Below are positions 32,989 through 41,954 of a DNA stretch of 44,185 bases, in pieces. Within the stretch, counting starts at the first letter, position 1. Every line of letters begins with the position of its first letter. The notes below the pieces were generated by a model, which did not search any database, had not been told where the DNA came from, and saw nothing but the letters and a program-made list of their open reading frames with translations. Source of the DNA: Oscillospiraceae bacterium. Lineage in GTDB: Bacteria > Bacillota > Clostridia > Oscillospirales > Acutalibacteraceae. Both the position numbers and the translations under genes were made by a program. The stretch lies in the NCBI GenBank assembly GCA_015065785.1, contig SVPR01000018.1, positions 1 to 44,185 on the forward strand, in the 5' to 3' direction.

Positions 32989-33973
32989 GTTGGTCGCCTA
33001 ATGACTTAACAAGCTTAATTGCTTTCTTATTATTGGATTCACCCATTCGGGCTGTGTACCACGGCATACCCTCAATGTGAACCTCAATGTTGTCATCAAT
33101 ACGCTTATTTAACATTAAAACATCATTTACTCTTAAGTCGGTAACCTCTTCAAAAGACATTGTACATCTGTCAAGATAAGCTTCAATATTAAGGTCAGAT
33201 TTCTTAAGGTAATCCATAAGTAAATCTTTCTTTTGTCTTTCCTTATCCTGATCCTGCTGTCTTTCGCCCTGAGAATATTTCTGACTCAAGTTGTTAATGA
33301 CTTCTTCAAATTTATCAGCAGGCATACATAAGTTTGCCGTACCTTCGTAGAATTCTTCTTTTATATCAAACGAAACAATAAGAACTATATCCTGCGGTGA
33401 AAACGCCTGAATAAGTCTTCCGTTTGTCTGAAGTCCTTTAAAAGAAGTTTCAAGTGGGAAATAGGTCTGCCAGGCATCTTTCATAGTCCTTGCAACCTTG
33501 GTCATTACATGTTCAAGTAACGCCGTTTCAATTTCCGTGAAATCTCTCTGAAGTACCGTTGGTTCGCCATTACCACCCATCAGTCTGTCAATTAATGTAT
33601 AACCGAATGATGTAGGAAATTCAAGAAGCATTGTAGTTTCACCGAAACTTGAATTTTCAGGCTCAAAACCAATAATACCTACCAGAGTACTATCTGGAAT
33701 AGCGTTGTTAAACTCAAAATATCGTTGTTCTTCTAACTGACTGACATTTACTTCGCAAATACTGTGAAGTGCATTAGTGAAGTAAGAAGAAACAATTCTT
33801 GCAAATGTTTCAAGAAAGTTGTTTAACGATTTAAGCTGATCCTTAGTAAACTTTTTCGGCGAAGCAAAGTTATATGTTTTAATTCGCTCTTCCGGTTCAC
33901 TTTCAACCGGAGCACCGCTTTTCATTCGCTGCAAAAGTTCATCAATCTGGCTCTGGGATAACGCTTCTGCCAT
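32948..33973 (-). CDS. fliM: Flagellar motor switch protein FliM
   Basis: A 341-residue C-ring protein. The N-terminal CheY-P-binding helix is clear (ALSQSQIDELLQRM). The middle domain is CheC-like, with LLEFPTSFGYTLIDRLMGGNGE, and the C-terminal SpoA domain includes DLRVNDVLMLNKRIDDNIEVHIEG. It couples CheY-P binding to rotor direction together with FliG and FliY. It follows motB directly; the fliL gene often found between them is absent. Confidence 0.97.
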   Translation of the reverse strand: MAEALSQSQIDELLQRMKSGAPVESEPEERIKTYNFASPKKFTKDQLKSLNNFLETFARIVSSYFTNALHSICEVNVSQLEEQRYFEFNNAIPDSTLVGIIGFEPENSSFGETTMLLEFPTSFGYTLIDRLMGGNGEPTVLQRDFTEIETALLEHVMTKVARTMKDAWQTYFPLETSFKGLQTNGRLIQAFSPQDIVLIVSFDIKEEFYEGTANLCMPADKFEEVINNLSQKYSQGERQQDQDKERQKKDLLMDYLKKSDLNIEAYLDRCTMSFEEVTDLRVNDVLMLNKRIDDNIEVHIEGMPWYTARMGESNNKKAIKLVKSLGDQHEEKQREDATVED

Positions 33974-34024
33974 TCAGCTACTCAACTCCTTTCTTGGAAT
34001 AAATATTTTTAAAAAGTCTTTTCA

Positions 34025-34840
34025 TCATTTAGATAACTGTGGAAGTAAAACATCATTTACATCGCCTTGCTTTGGATATTCATCATTATTATAAAGCTCT
34101 GCAAGGGCATCGTAAATATTTGTATCTACATTACTGTCTTTACCGATAATAACAAGCTCAACACGGCGGTTTTTTCTCATACCATCTTCTGTGTCGTTAG
34201 GTGCTACAGGGAAGTTATCACCATAACCCAATGTAACAAGCTTCATATTATCAATTTTTTTATTCAATTCAAAATAGTTTGCAACAACTGCAGCTCTTTC
34301 GCCTGAAAGACGCCATGTTCTTTCGGGGTCCTGCTCATAAGCCGGATTTGCAGTGTGACCTAAAATATTTATAACTTTAATTTCTTTTTCATATTCTTTT
34401 AAGCCACTACCTATAAAATCCAATACTTCATAAGCATCATCACGCAAGGTATATTCATTAGCCTTAAAGAATATTGCACTATCAAATCTTATGTAAATAA
34501 CATCTTCAATTTTTGCCATTGTAACAGAATCCTGCATCTGACTCTGTTCAACATACTCTTGTAATTTTTCAAACAAGGTATCCATCGGGGCTTCGTCTAA
34601 ATTCTGGTTATTACCGGAACCTTCACCGCCACCTTGCTGATTTGCTATAATCTCCTCAATTACTTCCTTATCAATATTCTGGAAGGACTCAAGAAATGCA
34701 TTAAATTTTTCTTCATCGATTTGTGACATACTGATCATCAAAACGAAGAATGTCAAAAGCAAGGTAACCATATCGGCATAGGTATTAAGCCACGCCTGAC
34801 CACCACCGCCACCACCGGACGATTTTCTTTGTCTTGCCAT
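34025..34840 (-). CDS. motB: Flagellar stator protein MotB
   Basis: A 271-residue stator subunit. A short basic and glycine-rich start (six glycines at residues 9-14) leads into the single membrane helix with the proton-accepting Asp23 (LNTYADMVTLLLTF). The C-terminal OmpA-like domain (NILGHTANP, RTWRLSGERAAVVANYF, RKNRRVELVI) binds peptidoglycan. It lies 36 bp after motA. The helix and neighbours do not settle whether protons or sodium drive it. Confidence 0.96.
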   Translation of the reverse strand: MARQRKSSGGGGGGQAWLNTYADMVTLLLTFFVLMISMSQIDEEKFNAFLESFQNIDKEVIEEIIANQQGGGEGSGNNQNLDEAPMDTLFEKLQEYVEQSQMQDSVTMAKIEDVIYIRFDSAIFFKANEYTLRDDAYEVLDFIGSGLKEYEKEIKVINILGHTANPAYEQDPERTWRLSGERAAVVANYFELNKKIDNMKLVTLGYGDNFPVAPNDTEDGMRKNRRVELVIIGKDSNVDTNIYDALAELYNNDEYPKQGDVNDVLLPQLSK

Positions 34841-34876
34841 TTTTTACCAACCTTTACATAGTTAATTGGGTTTTAA

Positions 34877-35740
34877 TTATTTTTTACCCTTTTTACCGCT
34901 GCCACCTTCTTCAGATGAACTGCCGTCGCCCGGATTAAATTTCTTTTGCTTATATTCCGGTAACATATGTATAAGTCTTTCCTGAACTAATTTCGGGTTT
35001 TCACCGGCCTGAATAGCCTGTACGCCCTCTGCAATAATTGTCATACAAAGATATTCTTCTTCGTGACGAACTCTTAATTTATTTGAAATAGGTACGAAAA
35101 ATGCATTAGCTAAAAGCGAACCATAGAATGTTGTAACAAGTGCAACAGCCATGTTAGGACCTAATGAATCCATATCACTCAAGTTCTGAAGCATATTTAT
35201 AAGACCTATGAGTGTACCAATCATACCGAACGCAGGACCAAGCTCTGCACCTTTATCATAGAATGCTCTGTCAGCTGAGTGACGGTCATCTAAGTTAGCA
35301 AGCCAGCAATCCATTTGTTCTTTAACTTTTTCCTGGTCAACCGAGTCAACTACCATCTGAAAACTGTTTTTCATAAAGGCATCGGTCATTTCGTTTGTAT
35401 CTTCTTCAAGTGCCAAAAGACCATTTGCTCTCGCCTTTTTTGCACATTCAACTATTTTTGCTATGTAAACTTCCGGGTTATATACTTTTGGAGAAAAGAT
35501 AATACCTAAATGTTTTGGTATTTTTGCGAATTGTGCAAGCGGAAAGCTGAACATTAAACATGCAAAAACACCACCGATAACAATGAGAATACTTGGTGGG
35601 TCAATAAAGTGTTTCATTGTTTCAAAAGAAAACTCATAGCTTTCCGTTTCCGGATTTTTATTACAGATAATACCAAACACAACCATGCCAAAAGCAAGTA
35701 TAAGTCCGATTATTGACATTATATCGATTTTACGTTTCAT
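34877..35740 (-). CDS. motA: Flagellar stator protein MotA
   Basis: A 287-residue membrane protein with four helices, two at the start (IMSIIGLILAFGMVVFGII, ILIVIGGVFACLMFSFPL), and two after the cytoplasmic loop (GPAFGMIGTLIGLINML, MAVALVTTFYGSLLANAFF). It pairs with MotB to form the torque-generating stator. The tail is Lys/Gly-rich with EEGGSGKKGKK. It is followed directly by motB. Confidence 0.96.
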   Translation of the reverse strand: MKRKIDIMSIIGLILAFGMVVFGIICNKNPETESYEFSFETMKHFIDPPSILIVIGGVFACLMFSFPLAQFAKIPKHLGIIFSPKVYNPEVYIAKIVECAKKARANGLLALEEDTNEMTDAFMKNSFQMVVDSVDQEKVKEQMDCWLANLDDRHSADRAFYDKGAELGPAFGMIGTLIGLINMLQNLSDMDSLGPNMAVALVTTFYGSLLANAFFVPISNKLRVRHEEEYLCMTIIAEGVQAIQAGENPKLVQERLIHMLPEYKQKKFNPGDGSSSEEGGSGKKGKK

Positions 35741-35791
35741 AAAGCCTGATACGCCCCTTTAAACTTATTTTCCTAATTTTTCAAATCAGTT

Positions 35792-36010
35792 TTATAAATC
35801 GCCGATATTAGGAATTATTTTTGCTGCGGAACTTCCTGCAATTGAACGATACTCGTAAATTCTCTGAGTTACTTCCTGCATAGGTTCTTTAACAATAATA
35901 ATATTCTTTGTAACTAATCTTATTGTTGTGTCCGGGTTTTCTTCAATTGTTTCAATTAAATCCGGATTCAATGCAAATTTAACATCGTTTAATTTAGTTA
36001 AAATAATCAT
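35792..36010 (-). CDS. flbD: FlbD/SwrD family flagellar protein
   Basis: A 72-residue protein of the FlbD family (IILTKLNDVKFALNPDLIETIEENPDTTI pattern; text shortened to key parts: NDVKFALNPDLIE and GxxVKEPMQEV). In Bacillus the homologue SwrD raises motor power, and the gene is regularly found just before motA, as here. The preceding 274-bp gap with repeats separates it from flgE. The ribosome binding site GGGGA is 8 nt before ATG. Confidence 0.9.
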   Translation of the reverse strand: MIILTKLNDVKFALNPDLIETIEENPDTTIRLVTKNIIIVKEPMQEVTQRIYEYRSIAGSSAAKIIPNIGDL

Positions 36011-36284
36011 AGTCTTTTCCCCACATACTTAAAATTTTGATTGCTTTATAGTAATAACGGTGGCAACCCGTTAGCAACCTAAAAGATTGCCACCGCATTA
36101 TTTGGGTTTTAAGATTTATGGTATGGGTTTATATAAGTTGAAAAATCAACTTTTAAATACATCTCGATACGTTCTGAATAACATACCAAAAATGTATTTT
36201 TTAAAGATTTATGGTATATATTCAAAAGATTTATGGTATGTAGTTAAAACAAATTTTGGGTAAACGCCTTAACTAAACACCTTA
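36011..36284. repeat. Repeat- and hairpin-rich gap between flgE and flbD
   Basis: No gene is seen. The 14-bp sequence AAGATTTATGGTAT occurs three times in direct orientation (36111-36124, 36204-36217, 36226-36239). A 9-bp stem CGGTGGCAA/TTGCCACCG encloses a 20-nt loop (about 36058-36096). A perfect hairpin AAGTTGA-AAAA-TCAACTT is near 36137-36154. A possible minus-strand promoter (TTGCTA, 18 nt, TACTAT) lies by the larger stem, near flbD. The region may mark an internal promoter, processing site or regulator binding. Confidence 0.55.
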
Positions 36285-38684
36285 TTATCTCTTAAGATTG
36301 ATAAGCTCTTCTAACATTGAGTCAGAAACTGTGATTATACGAGAGTTTGCCTGGAAACCTCTTTGTGTAGTAATCATATCAGCGAATTCTGATGAAAGGT
36401 CAACATTAGACATCTCAAGAGCACTTGTAACGAGAGAACCTGTACCATCTGAGCCTGGGTCGCAAAGATTTGGTTCACCTGAGTTAGCTGTTGCTGCAAA
36501 GTAGTTTGTACCTTGTAATAAAAGACCTGCAGGGTTTGCAAAGCTTGCAAGTGAAATTCTACCTGCTACAACATTACCGAGTTCACCGTGAGAAACAGTG
36601 ATTGTACCATCAGAAGCAATTGCGATACTGTTGATTTCATCAAGAGTAACAACGCCACCATCTGTACCACCAGCGAGTGTGAATGGTTTAGATGAAAGAC
36701 CCATTTCTCTTGAAGCAACTGATGGAGTGATTTCAATAGTATTATTACCATTAAGAGCCTGAACTGAATCGCCTGTTGCAGGGTCGCGTGGTGGGTTTTG
36801 TTGGCTTCTGAAGTAATCATTCATACCTTCAAAGCCTGGGTTAGTAACCTGAATGTAGTCACCCTCAGGACCTTTGAGAAGTAATGAAGAAGCGATTGTA
36901 CCCTCTGAAATTGTTGTTGTGTATTCTTTACCATCAATATCGAGAGTAACTGTCCAGTATGAGTTACCGTCATCAACGCCTTCAACATAAGAAGCAGTAA
37001 ACTTGTCAGGTGTAACTGTACCTTTACCTACGAAGTCTGTACTTGTCTGCATAAATAACATACCGCCACCGAAGAAACCATCTTCAACAGCACCTGTCAT
37101 CTGACCTGTTGTAACAGAGAAGTCAGTGCCAGCAATTTCAGCACCTGTAAGTGGCTCTGTTACAGCTTCTTTTGAAGCAACTGATGCATAAGAATGTAAA
37201 TCAATACTGTTATTAAGTAAATCGTTAAGTGCTGCATTAAAGCCTGCACTGTTTATATCTAAACCATAGTTCTCAGCCATTGTTGTGAGAGCAGGAATAG
37301 AAAGTGTAATTGAACCGTCAGCTTCATTATCTGTTTTAAGAGTAATTTCCTGACCAGGTACAGCAGGATTTTCTGAAGTATAAGTAATACCTGCGATTGT
37401 AACTGTAAGGTCAAATGTATGAGTAGTAGCATCAAGATTTGAAATAGCAAAATCCATAGCACTTGAGCTTGGGAATTTTTCGCTAACACCTGAAATCTGA
37501 GCACCACCAAGGAAAAACTCAGGAGCAGAAACTGTACCTGTTACCGGTTGTAAAGCAGCTCTGTCTAAATCAGTCTGTGTGAACTTCTGACCTAATTTAG
37601 TGTTAATTTCAATAGAACCGCCGCCTGCTGATTCTAAAGTTACAGGATAAATTGAAGTACCTGTTACTTTACCAATATAATCAATACCGTTTACAGAAGC
37701 GGTGATTGTATATTCTGCAGGATTTGTATTAGCAACCGCTGCAGTTGTAAATGTAATCTGAGAGCCATCAGCAATAATCTGAGTTGTTTCTTCAGGGTCA
37801 AACTTTGTAACTGTTAATTTGCCCTCGAAAGCATCTGCAGGTAATGTGATTTCTGATTTATTTGCAACCGCAACACCCTTGAATGTACCAGCAGTAGCCT
37901 CTGTACCGAACATATTTCTTGTTGCAGTAAGAGTGAATTTACCTGCTGCGTGTTGGTTACCACCGTTAGCCTCTGTAATAGCGTCATTGATAGCAGTGTT
38001 AAGCTCGTTCATTGAATTGAACTTATGGTAAGCATTAAGTTCAACTGAAATAGCACCTGTTGAAGAAATAACAGCTTTTGCAGGAAGACCATCCGGAAGA
38101 CCTTCACTTGAAGAGATTGAAATTGCTATATTACCAAATTTATTTGGGTTAGAAGCAGTAATAGTATAATCAATACCATTGATTGATTCAGTAACTGTTG
38201 ATTTCTTAGGGTTAACAGTACCAATGTTGCTTAAGCAGATTTTTTGTGTATCTGCTGTACCTGTAGCTGTTGTACCAAGAACAAAGTTACCATTGATATC
38301 AGTTAAGTAACCGTTTGCGTCGTAATCGAGCATACCAGCTTTAGTGTAGAAGATGTTACCTGAAGGGTCCATAACCTGAAGGAAGCCTTCACCTGTAATA
38401 GCAACATCCATACCATAGCCTGTTGTCTGCATGCTTGATTGTGACATTTGTGTCTGAATACCAGCAAGTTGAGAACCGTAACCAACTGCTGATGGGTTTT
38501 TACCACCCTGGCTTGCAGTACCTGCTGAAGCACTTCTGAGTGCCTGGTAGTAAAGGTCGCTGAACACAGCGCGCTGTGATTTATAACCGTATGTGTTAAC
38601 GTTTGCGATGTTATTACCGATAACATCCATTTTAGTTTGGTGGGTTTTTAAACCTGCCACACCTGAAAACAAAGCTCTATTCAT
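36285..38684 (-). CDS. flgE: Flagellar hook protein FlgE, enlarged
   Basis: A 799-residue hook protein. Ends are canonical: FSGVAGLKTHQTKMDVIGNN and IANVNTYGYKSQRAVFSDL at the N-terminus, ALEMSNVDLSSEFADMITTQ and RGFQANSRIITVSDSML at the C-terminus, with the D1 motif MDVAITGEGFLQVMD near 90-105. Typical hook proteins have about 400-450 residues; the extra length lies between about 140 and 700 as Thr/Ala/Gly-rich beta sequence, likely added surface domains. A chain of hairpins lies just upstream, the last touching the ribosome binding site (AAGGAG). It is between the TIGR02530-type gene and flbD. Confidence 0.95.
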   Translation of the reverse strand: MNRALFSGVAGLKTHQTKMDVIGNNIANVNTYGYKSQRAVFSDLYYQALRSASAGTASQGGKNPSAVGYGSQLAGIQTQMSQSSMQTTGYGMDVAITGEGFLQVMDPSGNIFYTKAGMLDYDANGYLTDINGNFVLGTTATGTADTQKICLSNIGTVNPKKSTVTESINGIDYTITASNPNKFGNIAISISSSEGLPDGLPAKAVISSTGAISVELNAYHKFNSMNELNTAINDAITEANGGNQHAAGKFTLTATRNMFGTEATAGTFKGVAVANKSEITLPADAFEGKLTVTKFDPEETTQIIADGSQITFTTAAVANTNPAEYTITASVNGIDYIGKVTGTSIYPVTLESAGGGSIEINTKLGQKFTQTDLDRAALQPVTGTVSAPEFFLGGAQISGVSEKFPSSSAMDFAISNLDATTHTFDLTVTIAGITYTSENPAVPGQEITLKTDNEADGSITLSIPALTTMAENYGLDINSAGFNAALNDLLNNSIDLHSYASVASKEAVTEPLTGAEIAGTDFSVTTGQMTGAVEDGFFGGGMLFMQTSTDFVGKGTVTPDKFTASYVEGVDDGNSYWTVTLDIDGKEYTTTISEGTIASSLLLKGPEGDYIQVTNPGFEGMNDYFRSQQNPPRDPATGDSVQALNGNNTIEITPSVASREMGLSSKPFTLAGGTDGGVVTLDEINSIAIASDGTITVSHGELGNVVAGRISLASFANPAGLLLQGTNYFAATANSGEPNLCDPGSDGTGSLVTSALEMSNVDLSSEFADMITTQRGFQANSRIITVSDSMLEELINLKR

Positions 38685-38692
38685 ATTTATTT

Positions 38693-38842
38693 CTCCTTAT
38701 GCGAAGCTGCGCATAAGTAACCTATTGGTGTTTAAGGGTAATGTGAATTATTTATTATTTTACTCATATTTCTCATTACCTAACGAAGTGGTATCTATCA
38801 ATCGGTCAAGATACCGTAAGCCTCCTCCAAAGGTCCGGCTTA
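38693..38842 (-). promoter_or_regulatory. Structured leader of flgE: four stem-loops in a row
   Basis: Read along the minus strand there are four stems: TAAGCC/GGCTTA (38842-38817), GGTATC/GATACC (38815-38790), GGTAATG/CATTACC with a long AT loop (38780-38737), and a perfect CTTATGCG/CGCATAAG (38717-38696). The 3' strand of the last stem shares three bases with the AAGGAG ribosome binding site (38698-38693) of flgE. The arrangement could control hook protein translation or mRNA stability. It does not match a riboswitch I know. Confidence 0.55.
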
Positions 38843-38855
38843 AGTTATTAATAAG

Positions 38856-39260
38856 TTACACAATAACAGCTCCGTTAATATTTGTAAATACATTGCCTTG
38901 AATTGAATTGTTGTTTACTGTTGTGATTACTGTGTTATTTTTAACACTAACCACAAATGCTTTTTCACCAACAAGAATCAGAGTGTCGTCAAGGTTCTTC
39001 TCGCTCGCAAGTCGCACACCTTCATTTAATCTATTAAGCTCGTCGTCCGTTATATCCATATTATGGTCAACTGCTCTTTTAATAGCATGATTTGAAAAGT
39101 TTACTTCGCTGTTCTTTTCGATTGTGCTTTTTAACACATCAGCAAAAGAAACTGAAGGCTCACTTGTTTGTGTGCTTGTTGAAGGCGGATACAATCCCTG
39201 ACCCGCACCCGGAGTACCTGTTACGATAGGCGAAAAGTGTTTGAAACGAATATCCTCCAT
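38856..39260 (-). CDS. Flagellar operon protein of the TIGR02530 family
   Basis: A 134-residue protein that matches the conserved family found only between flgD and flgE in Firmicutes flagellar operons. The signature is NFSNHAIKRAVDHNMDIT-like, followed by a short helix region (LNRLNEGVRLASEKN) and a beta-rich end with VGEKAFVVSVKNNTVIT. Its function is not established; position suggests a role in hook assembly. Confidence 0.9.
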   Translation of the reverse strand: MEDIRFKHFSPIVTGTPGAGQGLYPPSTSTQTSEPSVSFADVLKSTIEKNSEVNFSNHAIKRAVDHNMDITDDELNRLNEGVRLASEKNLDDTLILVGEKAFVVSVKNNTVITTVNNNSIQGNVFTNINGAVIV

Positions 39261-39298
39261 GATATACTCACCTTTCTATTAAATTTTCTTTAACTCTG

Positions 39299-40051
39299 TT
39301 ATGCTGTTTTGGTCTGAACTTTAATTGGTTCGTAGCAATATTTATTACCTTTTGAATCTTCAATAATTACATTGAAGAAGTAATCAGTAGCAGACTCTAA
39401 TTTAGTAACAACCTGTTCGAGATAATCACTCTTGAGTGAAGAACCGCCGAGTGTACCGTTTTTAAGAATTTCATCTACTGTAGTAAATGCAGAATCTTTT
39501 GAGTAATAAACGCTATAATTAAGCCCTCCAGCTGCTATATCATCTTCTGTTGGAGCTTCCCAATTAAGTCTGACTGAGTTTTCGGTAACATCTGAAGATG
39601 TAATACCATATTTAGTTGGGTCAATTGTAGCAGATGAATCTGAATCCTGAACCGACATAATTTGTGAAAGTGTATATCTCTTACTACCGATATAGAATAC
39701 ATATTCATTATCTACTAAGGAAACCTTGTCGATTTTACCTGTTGTTGTATCAAGCTCACCACTTACTGTGTAACGGGAAGCTGTTACTGTTTTACCAACT
39801 AAAGACATTGCGTAGCTTGTTCTTGAATATGAAAGCATTTCTTGCATAGCCTGCATATTTGAGAACTGGGTCATCTGGTTTACCATCTGACTTGTATCTG
39901 CTGTGTTATTCATATCCTGATTAGTAAGCTCTGTAATCATAAGCTTTAAAAAATCTTCCTGAGTAAGAGTTGAGTTATCTTTCTTATCAGTAAACACTGC
40001 ATTATAAGTTTTGGCACTACCTAAAACTCTGTCTGTTGTATAATCGCCCAT
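39299..40051 (-). CDS. flgD: Hook-capping protein FlgD with a fibronectin III-like C-terminal domain
   Basis: A 250-residue hook scaffold protein. The N-terminal part is typical (LTQEDFLKLMITELTNQD, TSQMVNQMTQFSNMQAMQEM, about 28-75). A Tudor-like beta segment follows (LVGKTVTASRYTVSGE to TLSQIMSV, about 85-134). The rest (about 152-250) looks like a fibronectin type III domain: SVRLNWEAP, LNYSVYYSKD and LESATDYFFNVIIEDSKG in the usual strand order. That replaces the normal FlgD Ig-like part. It lies between fliK and the TIGR02530-type gene. Confidence 0.93.
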   Translation of the reverse strand: MGDYTTDRVLGSAKTYNAVFTDKKDNSTLTQEDFLKLMITELTNQDMNNTADTSQMVNQMTQFSNMQAMQEMLSYSRTSYAMSLVGKTVTASRYTVSGELDTTTGKIDKVSLVDNEYVFYIGSKRYTLSQIMSVQDSDSSATIDPTKYGITSSDVTENSVRLNWEAPTEDDIAAGGLNYSVYYSKDSAFTTVDEILKNGTLGGSSLKSDYLEQVVTKLESATDYFFNVIIEDSKGNKYCYEPIKVQTKTA

Positions 40052-40072
40052 TTAATTTCCTCCTTTCAGAAA

Positions 40073-41428
40073 TTATACATAAGTGTCTAATCCGTCAACA
40101 GCCGACTTAATTCTGCCTGCATAATCTGCAGTAACCTCTTCTGTAGCATAAGCTCCGTGCTGTGCTGCGTAATAAGGTTTTTCACCCTGCTGTTGCTGAT
40201 TTTGGAATGCTCGTTGTTGCTCAGAGAATTGCTGACTTGTCATATTAAACTGTGCACTGTTTTCCTGAATTTCCTCAGGCGCAGAAACCGTAACCTCTCT
40301 GACTTCAATATTCATTGAGCCGACAGATTCACGAAGTGCTGCAATGTCACCGTTTAACATTCTCGCAGTTTTCTCACTTGCTGCAGTAATATCCAAAACC
40401 ATTTTACCATTTTCTTCAATAAGCTTTAAGGTTAATTCACCTAATTCTTCAGGGTTTAACTTAACGGTAAATTCACTTTTTTCAAGGTTTATATTTGCCT
40501 TTACACCATCAGTGATTTGTTCCGAAACATTAAACTCATTAAATAAAGAATTGCTAAGATTCTGAACCTTAGGTAATTCGATTTCGGTCATACCCGCATT
40601 TGAATTAGCATTCGCCAGTGCAATTTCGCTTAACTGAGCGCTGAAGTCCTGGTTTTCGTTGTTATTGTCATCACCATTTAATTGCTCTAAAGCACTTAAA
40701 TCAGCTTTAACAATTCTTTGAGAAACCATATTCGGTACAGTAACACCTATTGTTGGTTGAACTAACTGCGTTTCAGAAGATTTTTCATAAGAAACTGAAG
40801 TAATTGGTATTTCGTTTGCTCCGTTGCTTAATTTAGCATTTTCAGCTCTGTTAGCTTCTGAAGTTGTTCTTGTTTGCATTGTAGCTGTTACAGCTGGATT
40901 AGTAGCACCTGCTAAAGTGATATTGTTAGCTTCGCCCGACTCAAGTCTGGAATTTATGTAATCCCTTATTGCTTCTACCTGAGCATCAATATAATTGTAG
41001 GTATTGTTACCCAAGGTATAGAGTGTGTCTGCTGCGTCCTCGCTCATTCCCATTGACTCTAAGAAATTGTTTTGCTGAAGCTTAGAAATTATATTTGGAA
41101 TTTCAATGCTATCGATACTTACATTTTCCTTTAAGCTCTGGAAAAGCGATAAAATATCATTTGAAAGATTGCCACGATTTGACTGTAAAAGCTCGCTAAG
41201 CATACTCAACAATGAAGCATTGTCTGCAACATCTTCACCGTTCTGCAAATTACCACCTGAAAGAATATCAGTTATTCCTAATGAGTTTCCGTCAATGATG
41301 TTTTCAAGCATACTGTCGATAAGCTGCATAAAACCATCAGAGCCTTCAGAAGCCTCATCAGTAATACCGCTACTCTTAGAGCGAGATAACTGCTTTTGCT
41401 TAATTGCTTGTAAAGTCACCTGTTCCAC
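40073..41428 (-). CDS. fliK: Hook-length control protein FliK
   Basis: A 451-residue exported ruler protein. The N-terminal two thirds are polar, rich in Asn, Ser, Glu and Gln, and poorly conserved as usual. The C-terminal domain, which contacts FlhB to switch export specificity, is recognised at about 325-400 (FTVKLNPEELGELTLKLIEE, MVLDITAASEKTARML, ALRESVGSMNIEVREVTV). A Gln-rich tail follows. It is between fliJ and flgD. The longer hook protein next to it does not by itself imply a longer hook. Confidence 0.93.
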   Translation of the reverse strand: MEQVTLQAIKQKQLSRSKSSGITDEASEGSDGFMQLIDSMLENIIDGNSLGITDILSGGNLQNGEDVADNASLLSMLSELLQSNRGNLSNDILSLFQSLKENVSIDSIEIPNIISKLQQNNFLESMGMSEDAADTLYTLGNNTYNYIDAQVEAIRDYINSRLESGEANNITLAGATNPAVTATMQTRTTSEANRAENAKLSNGANEIPITSVSYEKSSETQLVQPTIGVTVPNMVSQRIVKADLSALEQLNGDDNNNENQDFSAQLSEIALANANSNAGMTEIELPKVQNLSNSLFNEFNVSEQITDGVKANINLEKSEFTVKLNPEELGELTLKLIEENGKMVLDITAASEKTARMLNGDIAALRESVGSMNIEVREVTVSAPEEIQENSAQFNMTSQQFSEQQRAFQNQQQQGEKPYYAAQHGAYATEEVTADYAGRIKSAVDGLDTYV

Positions 41429-41483
41429 TTTTTCACCTCCTTAAATAACATTTATATAATATAGTATTTTCGAGGGGGACAGG

Positions 41484-41924
41484 CTATTCTTCTTCGGTAG
41501 ATTTTTGTGCTACCATTTCAAGAATTTCTTCCTGCATTTCCTTTGCCTCTAAATACTTATATTCCTCTAACTGTTTATCACGGAGTTTATCAAGTCCCGA
41601 AACCTCTTGCGAGGCACTTACAACAACCTTAATCTGTGCATCAATTCTTGCCTCTGCACGCCTTAGCTCTTCATAGAGGTTGTTAAGCTGCAACCGGGTG
41701 TTTTCCGAATGAAACTTATAAAGCATAAGCTCGCTCGCCATTAACCCGTTTTTGCTACCCTTAAATTCCTCTTCGCGCATTTTGCGATGATTAAGGAGAT
41801 TTTCAATATCTGTTTCTATCTTCGCTTTATCTGCCTGAAGCTGTCTTAAAGTTGTTTTTTCCTTTTCGAGAACCTGCTCCTTATAACTACGCATTTTTGC
41901 TAATGAAAATTGAAACGATTTCAT
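41484..41924 (-). CDS. fliJ: Flagellar export chaperone FliJ
   Basis: A 146-residue protein predicted to be almost wholly coiled coil, with the family start FQFSLAKMRSYKEQVLEKE. FliJ sits in the centre of the FliI hexamer and links it to FlhA. It lies between fliI and fliK in the standard order. The C-terminus is acidic. Confidence 0.92.
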   Translation of the reverse strand: MKSFQFSLAKMRSYKEQVLEKEKTTLRQLQADKAKIETDIENLLNHRKMREEEFKGSKNGLMASELMLYKFHSENTRLQLNNLYEELRRAEARIDAQIKVVVSASQEVSGLDKLRDKQLEEYKYLEAKEMQEEILEMVAQKSTEEE

Positions 41925-41954
41925 TTAAAACACCTATTTAGAATAAAACCTATT

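Noticed and set aside
36111-36239. CRISPR array from the three 14-bp repeats
   Set aside because: Repeats are too short, spacing is irregular (93 and 22 bp) and no cas genes are present.
38693-38842. Cyclic di-GMP riboswitch before flgE
   Set aside because: The conserved core and tetraloop-receptor elements of the GEMM-I class are not found; only simple stem-loops are visible.
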